NCBI GenBank assembly: GCA_016720745.1
Contig: JADKKA010000019.1
Location: forward strand, 806,001 to 870,000
Origin: Chitinophagaceae bacterium
GTDB lineage: Bacteria > Bacteroidota > Bacteroidia > Chitinophagales > Chitinophagaceae
DNA length: 64,000 nucleotides
Direction: 5' to 3'
Part shown: positions 1 to 7,676 of the stretch, piece by piece
Layout of the letters: every line of letters begins with the position of its first letter
Position numbering within the stretch: position 1 is the stretch's first letter
The notes under the pieces: generated by a model
What the model saw: the letters and a program-made list of their open reading frames with translations, nothing else
Told to the model about the DNA's origin: nothing
Database searches by the model: none
Position numbers and translations under genes: made by a program

Positions 1-891
1 AACCCGCAGGGCATACAGCCATTTCTCGATTACCTCCGTTATGAAAAAAGGTACTCGGCGCATACCATTCTTGCGTACCAGAGCGACCTGGAGGAATTCA
101 TGGGGTTTACAGAGCAGCAGTACGGATCAACATCGTTGAATGATATTACACATCAGTATATCCGGAGCTGGCTGGCGCTGAACAAGGACAGGGGACTAAC
201 GGCCCGCAGCATCAACCGGAAAATATCCACGCTTAAATCATTTTTCCGGTTTTATATGAAACAGGGGGAGTTGGAGCTTTCTCCCATGGCCAAAATCATT
301 TCGCCAAAGTCAGGGAAAAAACTGCCCTCTTTTGTGAGAGAAGAGGATACAATAGAATTGTTGAAATCGCTGGACCGTTCAGCCGAAGACTGGAAAAGCC
401 TGAATGCGAAAATGCTGATCACCATCTTTTATGCCACGGGCATGCGGCAGAGTGAGTTGCTGGGACTCAGGGAGCGGCAGATTGATTTTGAAAAAGCCCA
501 GATCAGGGTGCTGGGAAAGGGAAATAAAGAAAGGATCATTCCGGTGAGCCGGGAACTCCTGCAACAGATCAGGGATTATGCAGCCCGGAAAAAAGCCCTG
601 TTTGAAAAAACAGAAGACTATTTACTGGTTACTGAAAAGGGGAAGAAAGTCTATCCAAAGTATGCCTGGCTACTGGTAAATACCTATCTGGGGCTGACCA
701 CCACGCTGGAAAAGAAAAGTCCACACGTACTTCGTCATAGTTTTGCCACCCACCTCATGAATAATGGTGCCGGCCTGAATGCTGTGAAGGAATTGCTGGG
801 CCATAGCAGCCTGGCAGCTACACAGGTGTATACCCATACCACCATTGGTAAATTAAAAGATATTCATAAAAAGGCCCATCCGAAGGCCTGA
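1..891 (+). CDS. xerC: Xer-type tyrosine recombinase, 5' end outside window
   Basis: The frame is open from base 1, so the gene begins upstream; the first ATG inside the window (100) is internal. The first 33 codons match the N-terminal SAM-like core-binding domain (FLDYLRYEKRYSAHTILAYQ). The catalytic domain follows with the expected residues: Arg in ATGMRQSELLGL, Lys in VLGKGNKER, HVLRHSFATH, GHSS and the nucleophile Tyr in VYTH. The family resolves chromosome dimers at dif; the position directly before raiA and the tRNA/tuf cluster fits a housekeeping Xer protein rather than a phage integrase. XerC versus XerD cannot be decided from this fragment. Confidence 0.9.
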   Translation, partial: NPQGIQPFLDYLRYEKRYSAHTILAYQSDLEEFMGFTEQQYGSTSLNDITHQYIRSWLALNKDRGLTARSINRKISTLKSFFRFYMKQGELELSPMAKIISPKSGKKLPSFVREEDTIELLKSLDRSAEDWKSLNAKMLITIFYATGMRQSELLGLRERQIDFEKAQIRVLGKGNKERIIPVSRELLQQIRDYAARKKALFEKTEDYLLVTEKGKKVYPKYAWLLVNTYLGLTTTLEKKSPHVLRHSFATHLMNNGAGLNAVKELLGHSSLAATQVYTHTTIGKLKDIHKKAHPKA

Positions 892-935
892 AAAAAAGGC
901 GGCTTCGCACAATAAATTTTAGCCTTTTTTTTTAT
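890..935 (+). terminator. Possible weak terminator after the recombinase gene
   Basis: An A-run with AAGGC pairs with GCCTT at the start of a long T-run (about 924-933), with a loop of roughly 20 nt. The stem is short, so this is only a candidate. Confidence 0.35.
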
Positions 936-1060
936 GAAGCATTTAATTTTTGCAGTAACTTACTACTGTTAATAAAAGAACCACCCTCTGAAAAGCCTCC
1001 ATTCCTCTTGACCATAGGTAAGTTCTTTATTTATTGTTTCACAGATTAAAACCGATGATT

Positions 1061-1360
1061 ATGAACGTAAACATTCAAACAGTTCATTTCAGTGCTGACA
1101 GAAAGCTCACCGATTATGTGAACCGGAAGCTGGAAAAGCTCGCTCATTTTACAGACAGGGTTATCCAGGTGAACGTATTTTTGAAATTGGATAATGTGGT
1201 GCATGCTGTTAAGGACAAAATCGCAGAAATCCGGGTACATATTCCCCGGCACAGTTTTTTCGTAAAATCTACAAGTAAATCATTCGAGGAATCATTTGAC
1301 GAAGCATTTGATTCCCTGGTAGGACAGATCAAAAAGAATAAGGCGCGCAAAGCCGCCTGA
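1061..1360 (+). CDS. raiA: Ribosome hibernation factor, short HPF/RaiA type
   Basis: A 99-residue protein from the ATG at 1061 (MNVNIQTVHFSADRKL). An upstream TTG at 1034 and ATG at 1055 are in frame but add residues not typical of the family. It has the short HPF/YfiA pattern: a beta-alpha-beta core with the amphipathic helix LTDYVNRKLEKLAHF and a basic C-terminal tail KKNKARKAA. Family members bind the 30S decoding centre and silence ribosomes in stationary phase. There is no long C-terminal dimerisation domain, so it is the short class. It sits between the recombinase and the tRNA cluster and is followed by a strong terminator. Confidence 0.9.
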   Translation: MNVNIQTVHFSADRKLTDYVNRKLEKLAHFTDRVIQVNVFLKLDNVVHAVKDKIAEIRVHIPRHSFFVKSTSKSFEESFDEAFDSLVGQIKKNKARKAA

Positions 1361-1371
1361 ACCTAAAAAAA

Positions 1372-1408
1372 GGGCCCCGGTACTAAAAAGGACCGGGGCC
1401 CTTTTTTA
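1372..1408 (+). terminator. Rho-independent terminator of raiA
   Basis: Perfect 10-bp stem GGGCCCCGGT (1372-1381) / ACCGGGGCCC (1392-1401) followed by a T-run. Confidence 0.9.
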
Positions 1409-1444
1409 TTTACTGATTTTCAGGATAAATTTCCTTCTCCAAAA

Positions 1445-1475
1445 TTTTTCCAATATTCAAATTCCCTTACCTTTG
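1445..1475 (+). promoter_or_regulatory. Promoter of the tRNA-Thr/Tyr/Gly/Thr cluster
   Basis: TACCTTTG at 1468-1475 matches the Bacteroidota -7 consensus TAnnTTTG. A T-rich upstream element lies near 1445-1450. The first tRNA begins about 85 bp downstream. Confidence 0.6.
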
Positions 1476-1561
1476 CCTCCCCAATTAAATGGGGGTAGTT
1501 CTTTATTGCTTGGATCGACGAACTTCCCGGGGTAATTCCGGAGGGGCGGAGATGATAAGTC

Positions 1562-1637
1562 GCCACTTTAGCTCAGCTGGTAGAGCAACTGATTTGTAAT
1601 CAGTAGGTCGTTGGTTCGATTCCGACAAGTGGCTCCA
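1562..1637 (+). tRNA. tRNA-Thr (anticodon TGT)
   Basis: Acceptor strands GCCACTT/AAGTGGC pair. The anticodon arm is ACTGA-TTTGTAA-TCAGT, with a standard T-loop TTCGATT. A CCA follows the discriminator at 1635-1637; this may be chance, since the other tRNAs here lack it. Confidence 0.95.
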
Positions 1638-1689
1638 GGTATGTATCGGAAATGGGAGCTGGAAATGCTGCCAGCGTATTTCCGAAAAC

Positions 1690-1772
1690 GGGCAAGTAGC
1701 CAAGTGGCCAACGGCAACAGACTGTAAATCTGTCCTCTTACGAGTTCGGTGGTTCGAATCCATCCTTGCCCA
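1690..1772 (+). tRNA. tRNA-Tyr (anticodon GTA)
   Basis: Acceptor GGGCAAG/CTTGCCC, anticodon arm ACAGA-CTGTAAA-TCTGT, and the long variable arm expected of bacterial tRNA-Tyr. The discriminator is A and no CCA is encoded. Confidence 0.95.
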
Positions 1773-1777
1773 CGTAG

Positions 1778-1933
1778 AAATGTGAGAATCTGTAAATGTG
1801 AGAATGTGAAAATGAGGGTCTCATAGTTCGATAGTTCTTTTAAAAATGAGGAAAAACTGGAAAATGTTTAAGTGAGATTCCGGATGGCAGGTTTCTGCAT
1901 TTCCACATTCTCACATTTCCAAATTTCCACATT
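1778..1933 (+). repeat. Inverted pair of word arrays (fTTCCACATTCTCACAT family)
   Basis: The left array (1778-1814) repeats 'aaatgtgaga'-like words. The right array (1898-1933) repeats their complement 'catttccacattctcac'. About 85 bp of unique sequence lies between them. The same words recur at 56308-56391. Confidence 0.7.
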
Positions 1934-1939
1934 AATCAA

Positions 1940-2012
1940 GCGGGAGTAGCTCATTTGGTAGAGCGGTAGCCTTCCAAGCTTCAGGTGGCCGGTTCGAGCC
2001 CGGTCTCCCGCT
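1940..2012 (+). tRNA. tRNA-Gly (anticodon TCC)
   Basis: Acceptor GCGGGAG/CTCCCGC. The anticodon arm GTAGC-CTTCCAA-GCTTC has one T-T mismatch in its stem; otherwise it is canonical. Confidence 0.93.
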
Positions 2013-2048
2013 CACAGCCGCATAGCACCAGCGACAGCGGCCTCAACA

Positions 2049-2120
<72 letters not shown>

Positions 2121-2124
2121 CAAG

Positions 2125-2272
2125 CTGTCTGACGACTCACCAGTCGTCTGACACATAATCTCTGACGACTGAAAATCGTCAGACATATTCAAAAAACGCG
2201 AAAGCGTTTTTACCAACCGGTCGCGAAAGCCACCGGTTAAAAAAAGTAAAAAGGGGTTTGCTTAGCAAACCC
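2125..2272 (+). promoter_or_regulatory. Hairpin-rich leader between tRNA-Thr and tuf
   Basis: Several hairpins lie in a row. GACGACT/AGTCGTC is near 2130-2150. TCTGACGA/TCGTCAGA is near 2160-2185. AAAACGC-GAAA-GCGTTTT is at 2193-2210, followed by T, so it is terminator-like. AACCGGT/ACCGGTT is at 2215-2238. GGGTTTGC-TTA-GCAAACCC is at 2254-2272. They lie between the last tRNA and the tuf start at 2306. They could separate tRNA processing from tuf mRNA or attenuate tuf. Confidence 0.55.
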
Positions 2273-2305
2273 GGACATATAAAACACAACCTAAAAACAG
2301 ATAAC

Positions 2306-3496
2306 ATGGCAACTAAAGAGACCTTCAAAAGGGACAAACCACACGTTAACGTTGGTACTATCGGTCACATCGACCATGGTAAAACAACTTTAACTGCTGC
2401 CATCACTACCATTCTTTCTCAGAAGGGTATGGCGGAAGCAAAAAAGTATGATGAAATCGATGCTGCTCCTGAAGAAAAAGAAAGGGGTATCACGATCAAC
2501 ACCGCGCACGTAGAATATCAGACGGCTAATCGTCACTATGCGCACGTTGACTGTCCCGGTCACGCCGACTACGTAAAGAACATGATCACAGGTGCTGCCC
2601 AGATGGACGGCGCTATCCTGGTTGTGGCTGCTACTGATGGTCCCATGCCCCAGACAAAAGAACACATCCTGCTGGCCCGCCAGGTAGGCGTACCCCGTAT
2701 GGTAGTGTTTATGAATAAAGTTGACCTGGTTGACGATCCTGAACTGCTCGACCTGGTTGAAATGGAGATCCGCGATCTGCTGACCTTCTACGGTTTCGAT
2801 GGTAACAATACCCCAATCATCAAAGGTTCTGCTGCCGGCGCTCTGGCTGGTGAAGAAAAATGGGTGAAAGGTGTAGAAGAGCTGATGGAAGCTGTTGATA
2901 CTTACATTCCCCTGCCTCCCCGCCCGGTTGATCAGGCTTTCCTGATGTCTGTGGAAGACGTATTCTCTATCACCGGTCGTGGTACAGTTGCCACTGGTCG
3001 TATCGAAAGAGGTCGTATCAAAGTGGGTGAAGCTGTTGAGATCGTAGGTCTGATCGAAAAGCCTCTCGCTTCTGTTTGTACAGGTGTGGAAATGTTCCGC
3101 AAACTCCTTGATGAAGGTGAAGCTGGAGACAACGCAGGTCTGCTGCTCCGTGGTATTGAAAAAACCCAGATCCGTCGCGGTATGGTTATCGTGAAGCCGG
3201 GTTCTATCACTCCGCACACTGAATTCAAAGCTGAAGTATACGTACTGAGCAAAGAAGAAGGTGGACGTCACACTCCATTCTTCAACAAATACCGTCCTCA
3301 GTTCTACTTCCGTACAACTGACGTTACCGGAGAAGTTGAACTGAATGCTGGTACTGAAATGGTAATGCCTGGTGATAACACTTCACTGACTGTGAAGCTG
3401 ATCCAGCCGATCGCCATGGAAAAAGGTCTGAAATTCGCGATCCGCGAAGGTGGCCGTACCGTAGGTGCCGGTCAGGTGACTGAAATCCTTAAGTAA
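2306..3496 (+). CDS. tuf: Translation elongation factor EF-Tu
   Basis: A 396-residue GTPase that delivers aminoacyl-tRNA to the ribosome. It starts at the ATG at 2306 (MATKETFKRDKPHVNVG); an in-frame upstream start at 2258 would read through the leader hairpins and is rejected. G1 is GHIDHGKTT, G3 is DCPGHADYV and G4 is NKVDL; domains II and III follow at normal length. It belongs to the tRNA-tuf-tRNA-secE-nusG cluster. A 293-codon open frame on the opposite strand is a composition shadow. Confidence 0.99.
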   Translation: MATKETFKRDKPHVNVGTIGHIDHGKTTLTAAITTILSQKGMAEAKKYDEIDAAPEEKERGITINTAHVEYQTANRHYAHVDCPGHADYVKNMITGAAQMDGAILVVAATDGPMPQTKEHILLARQVGVPRMVVFMNKVDLVDDPELLDLVEMEIRDLLTFYGFDGNNTPIIKGSAAGALAGEEKWVKGVEELMEAVDTYIPLPPRPVDQAFLMSVEDVFSITGRGTVATGRIERGRIKVGEAVEIVGLIEKPLASVCTGVEMFRKLLDEGEAGDNAGLLLRGIEKTQIRRGMVIVKPGSITPHTEFKAEVYVLSKEEGGRHTPFFNKYRPQFYFRTTDVTGEVELNAGTEMVMPGDNTSLTVKLIQPIAMEKGLKFAIREGGRTVGAGQVTEILK

Positions 3497-3508
3497 GAAG
3501 CTGTTAGC

Positions 3509-3528
3509 CCTGCCTGCCGACAGGCAGG
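3509..3528. repeat. REP-like hairpin CCTGCCTG-CCGA-CAGGCAGG
   Basis: Perfect 8-bp palindromic stem 12 bp after tuf. A near copy (CCTGCCT...AGGCAGG) occurs at 18897-18916. It lacks an immediate T-run. Confidence 0.6.
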
Positions 3529-3574
3529 CTTTAGCATAACGACGCTACGGGCAGGCTTTTTCAAAGAAGAATTG

Positions 3575-3582
3575 TATCTTTG
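3575..3582 (+). promoter_or_regulatory. -7 box for tRNA-Trp/secE/nusG
   Basis: TATCTTTG, an exact TAnnTTTG match, 130 bp before tRNA-Trp. No clear -33 TTTG is seen at the usual spacing. Confidence 0.5.
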
Positions 3583-3591
3583 TAACATAGT

Positions 3592-3633
3592 GCTAAAAGC
3601 TGTTCCGTTCATTCGGAATAGCTTTTAGCTTTC
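3592..3633. terminator. Long hairpin between tuf and tRNA-Trp
   Basis: GCTAAAAGCT (3592-3601) pairs perfectly with AGCTTTTAGC (ending 3629), extended by GTTCCG/TTCGGAAT, and is followed by TTTCTT. It is a terminator or an attenuator downstream of the -7 box at 3575. Confidence 0.55.
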
Positions 3634-3710
3634 TTACCCCCAACCACGAAAGGGTTGCAAAAAGGTACCCCTTTAGGGGACAGGGGCAGGGAGGCAGAAT
3701 AGTTCTTTTT

Positions 3711-3781
3711 ACGGGCGTAGTTCAATGGCAGAATAGCGGTCTCCAAAACCGTTGATGGGAGTTCGAATCTCTCCGCCCGTG
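3711..3781 (+). tRNA. tRNA-Trp (anticodon CCA)
   Basis: Acceptor ACGGGCG/CGCCCGT, anticodon arm GCGGT-CTCCAAA-ACCGT with one G-T pair, discriminator G. It precedes secE as in many bacteria. Confidence 0.95.
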
Positions 3782-3821
3782 CTGATTAGTTAACTTGTCA
3801 ACTTTTCAATCTTAAAACATT

Positions 3822-4016
3822 ATGAATAAGATCGGCGCATACTTCCGGGATTCATACCTCGAACTGAAAGACAAAGTGACCTGGCCAACCTGGCCCCAGT
3901 TGCAGCAATCAACCATGATTGTTCTCGCAGCCACTATCGTCATCACCTTTATCGTATTGGCGATGGACTTTGTGTTCGGAAATGGTCTGAAGTTTATTTA
4001 CAAACAACTTTTCTAA
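3822..4016 (+). CDS. secE: Preprotein translocase subunit SecE
   Basis: A 64-residue single-span protein. The N-terminal amphipathic part ends in ELKDKVTWPTW, the conserved SecE cytoplasmic motif, followed by one membrane helix (about residues 31-52). SecE clamps SecY in the translocon. It lies 40 bp after tRNA-Trp, and its stop is 2 bp before the nusG ATG, so the two are surely co-transcribed. Confidence 0.97.
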   Translation: MNKIGAYFRDSYLELKDKVTWPTWPQLQQSTMIVLAATIVITFIVLAMDFVFGNGLKFIYKQLF

Positions 4017-4018
4017 GC

Positions 4019-4597
4019 ATGGAAGCAACGGCAAATACAGAAAGTGTACAGCAGCAGGAAACCAAATGGTATGTGCTGCGCGTGGTGAGCGGCAAGGAAA
4101 AGAAGGTAAAAGAATACCTGGACAAAGAAGTGAGCCGTGGGGGATGGGACCAGGTAAAACAGGTTTTCCTTCCCGTAGAGAAAGTGTACAAAGTAGCCAA
4201 TGGTAAAAAAGTAATGCGGGAAAGAAACTATTATCCCGGTTATGTGATGATTGAAATCGCCAATGGCAAACTGTCTGACGACCTGAAAGATATCATCAAG
4301 AATACCACCAATGTGATCCATTTCCTGGGGAAAGAAGATCCCATTGCTCTCCGCAAAGCCGAAGTAAATAAAATGCTCGGCAAGATGGATGAAATGGCTG
4401 AAAGCGGTGGTGTAAGCATGGTAGAACCCTTTATCGTGGGTGAAACCATCAAGATCATCGAAGGTCCTTTCAACGACTTCAATGGTGTAATTGAAGAAGT
4501 AAACGACGAGAAAAAGAAACTGAAAGTCACTGTAAAAATCTTCGGCCGCTCCACACCTGTGGAATTGAATTATATGCAGGTGGAAAAGATCAGCTAA
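4019..4597 (+). CDS. nusG: Transcription termination/antitermination factor NusG
   Basis: 192 residues. The N-terminal NGN domain starts at WYVLRVVSGKEKKVKEYL and includes YYPGYVMIE. A C-terminal KOW domain (GETIKIIEGPFNDFNGVIEE) follows. NusG binds RNA polymerase and couples it to Rho or the ribosome. It forms an operon with secE and ends in a terminator. Confidence 0.98.
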   Translation: MEATANTESVQQQETKWYVLRVVSGKEKKVKEYLDKEVSRGGWDQVKQVFLPVEKVYKVANGKKVMRERNYYPGYVMIEIANGKLSDDLKDIIKNTTNVIHFLGKEDPIALRKAEVNKMLGKMDEMAESGGVSMVEPFIVGETIKIIEGPFNDFNGVIEEVNDEKKKLKVTVKIFGRSTPVELNYMQVEKIS

Positions 4598-4622
4598 GGA
4601 TTCAGAAGCAGTTATAATATTG

Positions 4623-4657
4623 AACCATCAGTTTGAAAAAACTGGTGGTTTTTTATT
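4623..4657 (+). terminator. Terminator after nusG
   Basis: AACCATCAGTT (4623-4633) pairs with AACTGGTGGTT (4640-4650, with G-T pairs), followed by a T-rich run. Confidence 0.85.
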
Positions 4658-4665
4658 TGGGGAGA

Positions 4666-4861
4666 GGATATTGAGATATTAGGATATTGGGATATTAGTA
4701 TATTGGAACTTGAGAAGATGAAAGGTTGACAAGTTGAAACGGAACCGGTGCTGTATACGAATGTTTAGCAGGCCTTCGTATCCGGTCAAAAGACTAATGA
4801 CTAAAGACTATCCACTGCAGACTGTCGACTGCTGACTGTCGACTGAAGACTGCCGACTGCT
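4666..4861. repeat. Three word-repeat tracts between convergent genes
   Basis: 4666-4706 repeats 'gatattgagatattag'. 4717-4740 carries 'gaaaggttgacaagttgaaa', the complement of words at 3789-3811. 4790-4861 repeats 'gactgtcgactgctgact'. The last tract runs directly into the TAG stop of the leftward gene (4860-4862). Confidence 0.7.
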
Positions 4862-5429
4862 AACCTCTGATCAGCTTCACCATCACTTCAAAAGATACCA
4901 GCATCCCATTCTTACTGCCATCGCGAACCTGACGGTAATATTCTCCCGCTACATAGCATCTCCAGCCATAGCCATTATAGCCCAGCGATAAAAATTTTAC
5001 ACCGGCGATATCGCGATTGCCTAAGCCTTTCCAGTAAAATATTTCAGCACCGATAGAAAAAGCTGTGCGGTTGTACAATCCAACTGACATATCAAAGTAA
5101 GCCGGGTTACGCGGATGAAAATAAGTAGAGTCGAATTGTTTGGCCTTGCAAAAAAGAAAACCTCCCTGCAAACTCATGACGATATAATGGCTTCCTTCTT
5201 TTTTCTTTTGCCATGCTATCGGATGATCATAACGCAGGCCCGGCTGAATGGAAAGAGCATCTGGTTCTGTGATATAAAAATCATTGGCACCAAACCGGAT
5301 TTGTCCGGGAATCAATTTCAGAGAAAGGGCCATTTCTGGTTCCGGGGATTTGGGTTGTGCCATCCCCGGAAAAGAGGAAAACAAAAAGAACAACAAACTG
5401 GCAGTTCCGCCAAACTTGAATAATTTCAT
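4860..5429 (-). CDS. Secreted/outer-membrane hypothetical protein
   Basis: About 189 residues from the ATG at 5429, chosen because it starts a clean signal peptide (MKLFKFGGTASLLFFLFSSF..GMAQ). An upstream ATG at 5477 would place 16 charged residues before it. The mature part alternates polar and aromatic residues (YHPRNPAYFDMSVGLYNRTAFS; LGYNGYGWRCYVAGEYYRQ), which suggests a small beta-barrel or beta-rich periplasmic protein. I do not recognise a family. It lies on the opposite strand inside the normally continuous nusG-rplK interval. Confidence 0.75.
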   Translation of the reverse strand: MKLFKFGGTASLLFFLFSSFPGMAQPKSPEPEMALSLKLIPGQIRFGANDFYITEPDALSIQPGLRYDHPIAWQKKKEGSHYIVMSLQGGFLFCKAKQFDSTYFHPRNPAYFDMSVGLYNRTAFSIGAEIFYWKGLGNRDIAGVKFLSLGYNGYGWRCYVAGEYYRQVRDGSKNGMLVSFEVMVKLIRG

Positions 5430-5545
5430 ATCTCTTGGATAAAGAAGGGGAGGGGCTTCTATTAAACGATCAGGCAACCGATTTGGTATTTCGCTGTATA
5501 AATATGAAAATCAATCTGTTGCGATTCCCTTTCTTTTCTAAAATT

Positions 5546-5580
5546 TCTTGTAAAAAATTCACCTGTAAAGTGTAGCTTTG
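5546..5580 (+). promoter_or_regulatory. Promoter of the rplK-rplA-rplJ operon
   Basis: TAGCTTTG at 5573-5580 matches TAnnTTTG, with TCTTG at 5546-5550 about 22 bp upstream. It leaves a leader of roughly 140 nt before rplK, enough for L1-type feedback structures, which I could not resolve. Confidence 0.55.
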
Positions 5581-5726
5581 CAGCCCCAATTAGTTCTTTG
5601 TTACCCGTCATAGCCTTTGGCGAAGGCGGGTTGAAATGGAAGTTCTGCCTTCGCGAAAGCATCGGCGGAAAATGGGAGACCAAGTAGAATAAACGAAAGG
5701 TCGTTATAACCAAAAAAGATTTAGAC

Positions 5727-6170
5727 ATGGCAAAAGAAATCAGCGGCTTTGTAAAGCTGCAATGCAAGGGCGGCCAGGCCAACCCGGCTCCGCCAATCGG
5801 TCCTGCACTGGGTTCCAAGGGTATCAACATCATGGAATTCTGTAAGCAGTTCAACGCTAGAACCCAGGACAAACCTGGTAAAGTTCTCCCCGTATTAATC
5901 ACCGTTTACACCGACAAGAGTTTTGATTTTATCATCAAAACACCTCCTGCAGCTGTACAGCTGATGGAAGCGGCAAAAATTCAGAAAGGTTCCAAAGAGA
6001 GCAACCGTATCAAAGTAGGTAAAGTGAACTGGGCACAGGTAGAAGAAATCGCCAAAGACAAAATGCCTGACCTGAACTGCTTTACCGTAGAAAGCGCTAT
6101 GAAAATGGTAGCTGGTACGGCCCGCAGCATGGGCTTAACTGTAGAAGGAAAAGCTCCCTGGGATAATTAA
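5727..6170 (+). CDS. rplK: 50S ribosomal protein L11
   Basis: 147 residues. The N-terminal domain carries the proline-rich LQCKGGQANPAPPIGPALG motif, and the C-terminal rRNA-binding domain includes GTARSMGLTVEG. L11 forms the GTPase-associated centre with 23S rRNA. It is first in the rplK-rplA-rplJ run and length is normal. Confidence 0.98.
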   Translation: MAKEISGFVKLQCKGGQANPAPPIGPALGSKGINIMEFCKQFNARTQDKPGKVLPVLITVYTDKSFDFIIKTPPAAVQLMEAAKIQKGSKESNRIKVGKVNWAQVEEIAKDKMPDLNCFTVESAMKMVAGTARSMGLTVEGKAPWDN

Positions 6171-6230
6171 TCGACCTCCCCCGGCCCCTCCAAAAGAGGG
6201 GAGATTGTGAACTTTTAAAAAAAATTGAAA

Positions 6231-6926
6231 ATGTCATTCATCAGCAAAAAAAGAAAAGTTGCCGACACCAAGGTTGACGGCAATAAATCATATTCCTTAA
6301 AGGAGGCATCCTCACTGGTAAAGCAAATCACTACCTGTAAGTTCGATGCATCGGTTGACCTGCACGTACGTCTGGGTGTTGATCCTAAAAAAGCAGACCA
6401 GGCCATCCGCGGAACAGTTACCCTGCCACACGGTACCGGTAAAACCAAAAAAGTACTCGTACTCTGTACACCTGATAAAGAAGCCGAAGCAAAAGCAGCC
6501 GGTGCCGACTATGTTGGACTGGATGAATTTGTAACCAAGATTGAAGGCGGATGGGTGGATATCGATGTGATCATCGCTACTCCCAGCGTCATGCCTAAAA
6601 TCGGTAAACTGGGTAAAGTGCTCGGTCCCCGTAACCTGATGCCCAACCCCAAAACCGGAACCGTTAGCAATGATGTAGCTGGTGCAGTCAATGAAGTAAA
6701 AGGCGGTAAGATCGCTTTCAAAGTTGACAAAGCCGGTATCATCCATGCTTCTATCGGAAGAATCAGCTTTACCCCGGAGAAAATTGCTGAAAACAGCCAG
6801 GAGCTGCTGAATGCAATCATCCGTGCCAAGCCGTCAAGTGCCAAAGGTACCTACCTCAGAGGCATCAGCATGGCCAGCACCATGAGCCCCGGTATCAATA
6901 TCGACTCTAAAGCATTCGCACACTAA
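6231..6926 (+). CDS. rplA: 50S ribosomal protein L1
   Basis: 231 residues. The ATG at 6231 (MSFISKKRKVADTKVDG) is preferred over an in-frame TTG at 6225. The L1 signature GKLGKVLGPRNLMPNPKTGT is present. L1 builds the L1 stalk and in many bacteria represses its own operon by binding the leader mRNA. It follows rplK by 60 bp. Confidence 0.98.
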   Translation: MSFISKKRKVADTKVDGNKSYSLKEASSLVKQITTCKFDASVDLHVRLGVDPKKADQAIRGTVTLPHGTGKTKKVLVLCTPDKEAEAKAAGADYVGLDEFVTKIEGGWVDIDVIIATPSVMPKIGKLGKVLGPRNLMPNPKTGTVSNDVAGAVNEVKGGKIAFKVDKAGIIHASIGRISFTPEKIAENSQELLNAIIRAKPSSAKGTYLRGISMASTMSPGINIDSKAFAH

Positions 6927-6970
6927 GAGCGGTAGTCAAACAACATTAAAAAAAGTCAAATACCAATAAA

Positions 6971-7486
6971 ATGACTAAAGAGCAAAAAAATGAAGTGATC
7001 GAAGTGCTGAAGGGTAAATTCTCCCAGTACAATAACTTCTATGTTACCGATACAGAAGCACTGTCTGTTGAGCAGATAGGTAAACTCCGCCGGGCCTGTT
7101 TCGACAAGCAGGTGGAAATGAAAGTGGCTAAGAACACCCTGATCAAAAAGGCACTCGAGTCACTGGACAATGAAAAATATGCAGGTATGTATGATTCCCT
7201 GCATAAAGTAACGGCCCTGATGTTCTCTGAGAACCCCAAGGATCCCGCATTAATCATCAGTTCTTTCCGTAAGGCCAGCAATGGTGAAAAACCGGTGATG
7301 AAGGCTGCCTTTATCAATGGTGATGTGTACATGGGCGATAACCAGCTGGTGGCACTCACGAAGATCAAGACGAAGAACGAACTGATCGGCGAAGTGATCG
7401 GATTGCTGCAATCTCCTGCCAAGCGCGTACTGGCTGCATTACTGCACCACCACGAGCAAAAAGCAGAAGCACCTGCTGCAGAGTAA
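6971..7486 (+). CDS. rplJ: 50S ribosomal protein L10
   Basis: 171 residues starting MTKEQKNEVIEVLKGKFSQY. The N-terminal domain binds 23S rRNA, and the C-terminal helix (ALLHHHEQKAE) anchors L7/L12 dimers in this family. Length and order (rplA before, rplL after) are canonical. Confidence 0.97.
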   Translation: MTKEQKNEVIEVLKGKFSQYNNFYVTDTEALSVEQIGKLRRACFDKQVEMKVAKNTLIKKALESLDNEKYAGMYDSLHKVTALMFSENPKDPALIISSFRKASNGEKPVMKAAFINGDVYMGDNQLVALTKIKTKNELIGEVIGLLQSPAKRVLAALLHHHEQKAEAPAAE

Positions 7487-7544
7487 TTGGAAAGTTTCAG
7501 GTGAGTTGTTTAATTTATTAAACAGCCAATTCAAAAACATAATG

Positions 7545-7570
7545 ACCCGGTCCCCCGGCCGGGTTTTAAA
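7545..7570 (+). terminator. Possible attenuator between rplJ and rplL
   Basis: ACCCGG (7545-7550) pairs with CCGGGT (7559-7564), followed by TTT then A's. The T-run is short, so partial termination is the most that can be suggested. Confidence 0.4.
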
Positions 7571-7676
7571 AAATCCCTTCACCGGGATGGGGACAAACAA
7601 ATTTTTTTAATCATCCGCCGGATGATGTGCTTCGGAAAAAGTACAGTAAAATGAAGGCGGGAAAAATTCAAACAAA

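Noticed and set aside
1..891. Phage or integron integrase
   Set aside because: No phage or cassette genes nearby; the neighbourhood is the conserved translation cluster.
1503..1763. Open frame over tRNA-Thr and tRNA-Tyr
   Set aside because: It reads the complement of two tRNAs; a known type of false protein.
2390..3271. 293-codon open frame opposite tuf
   Set aside because: It lies fully inside tuf, has no recognisable domain and follows from the codon bias of a highly expressed gene.
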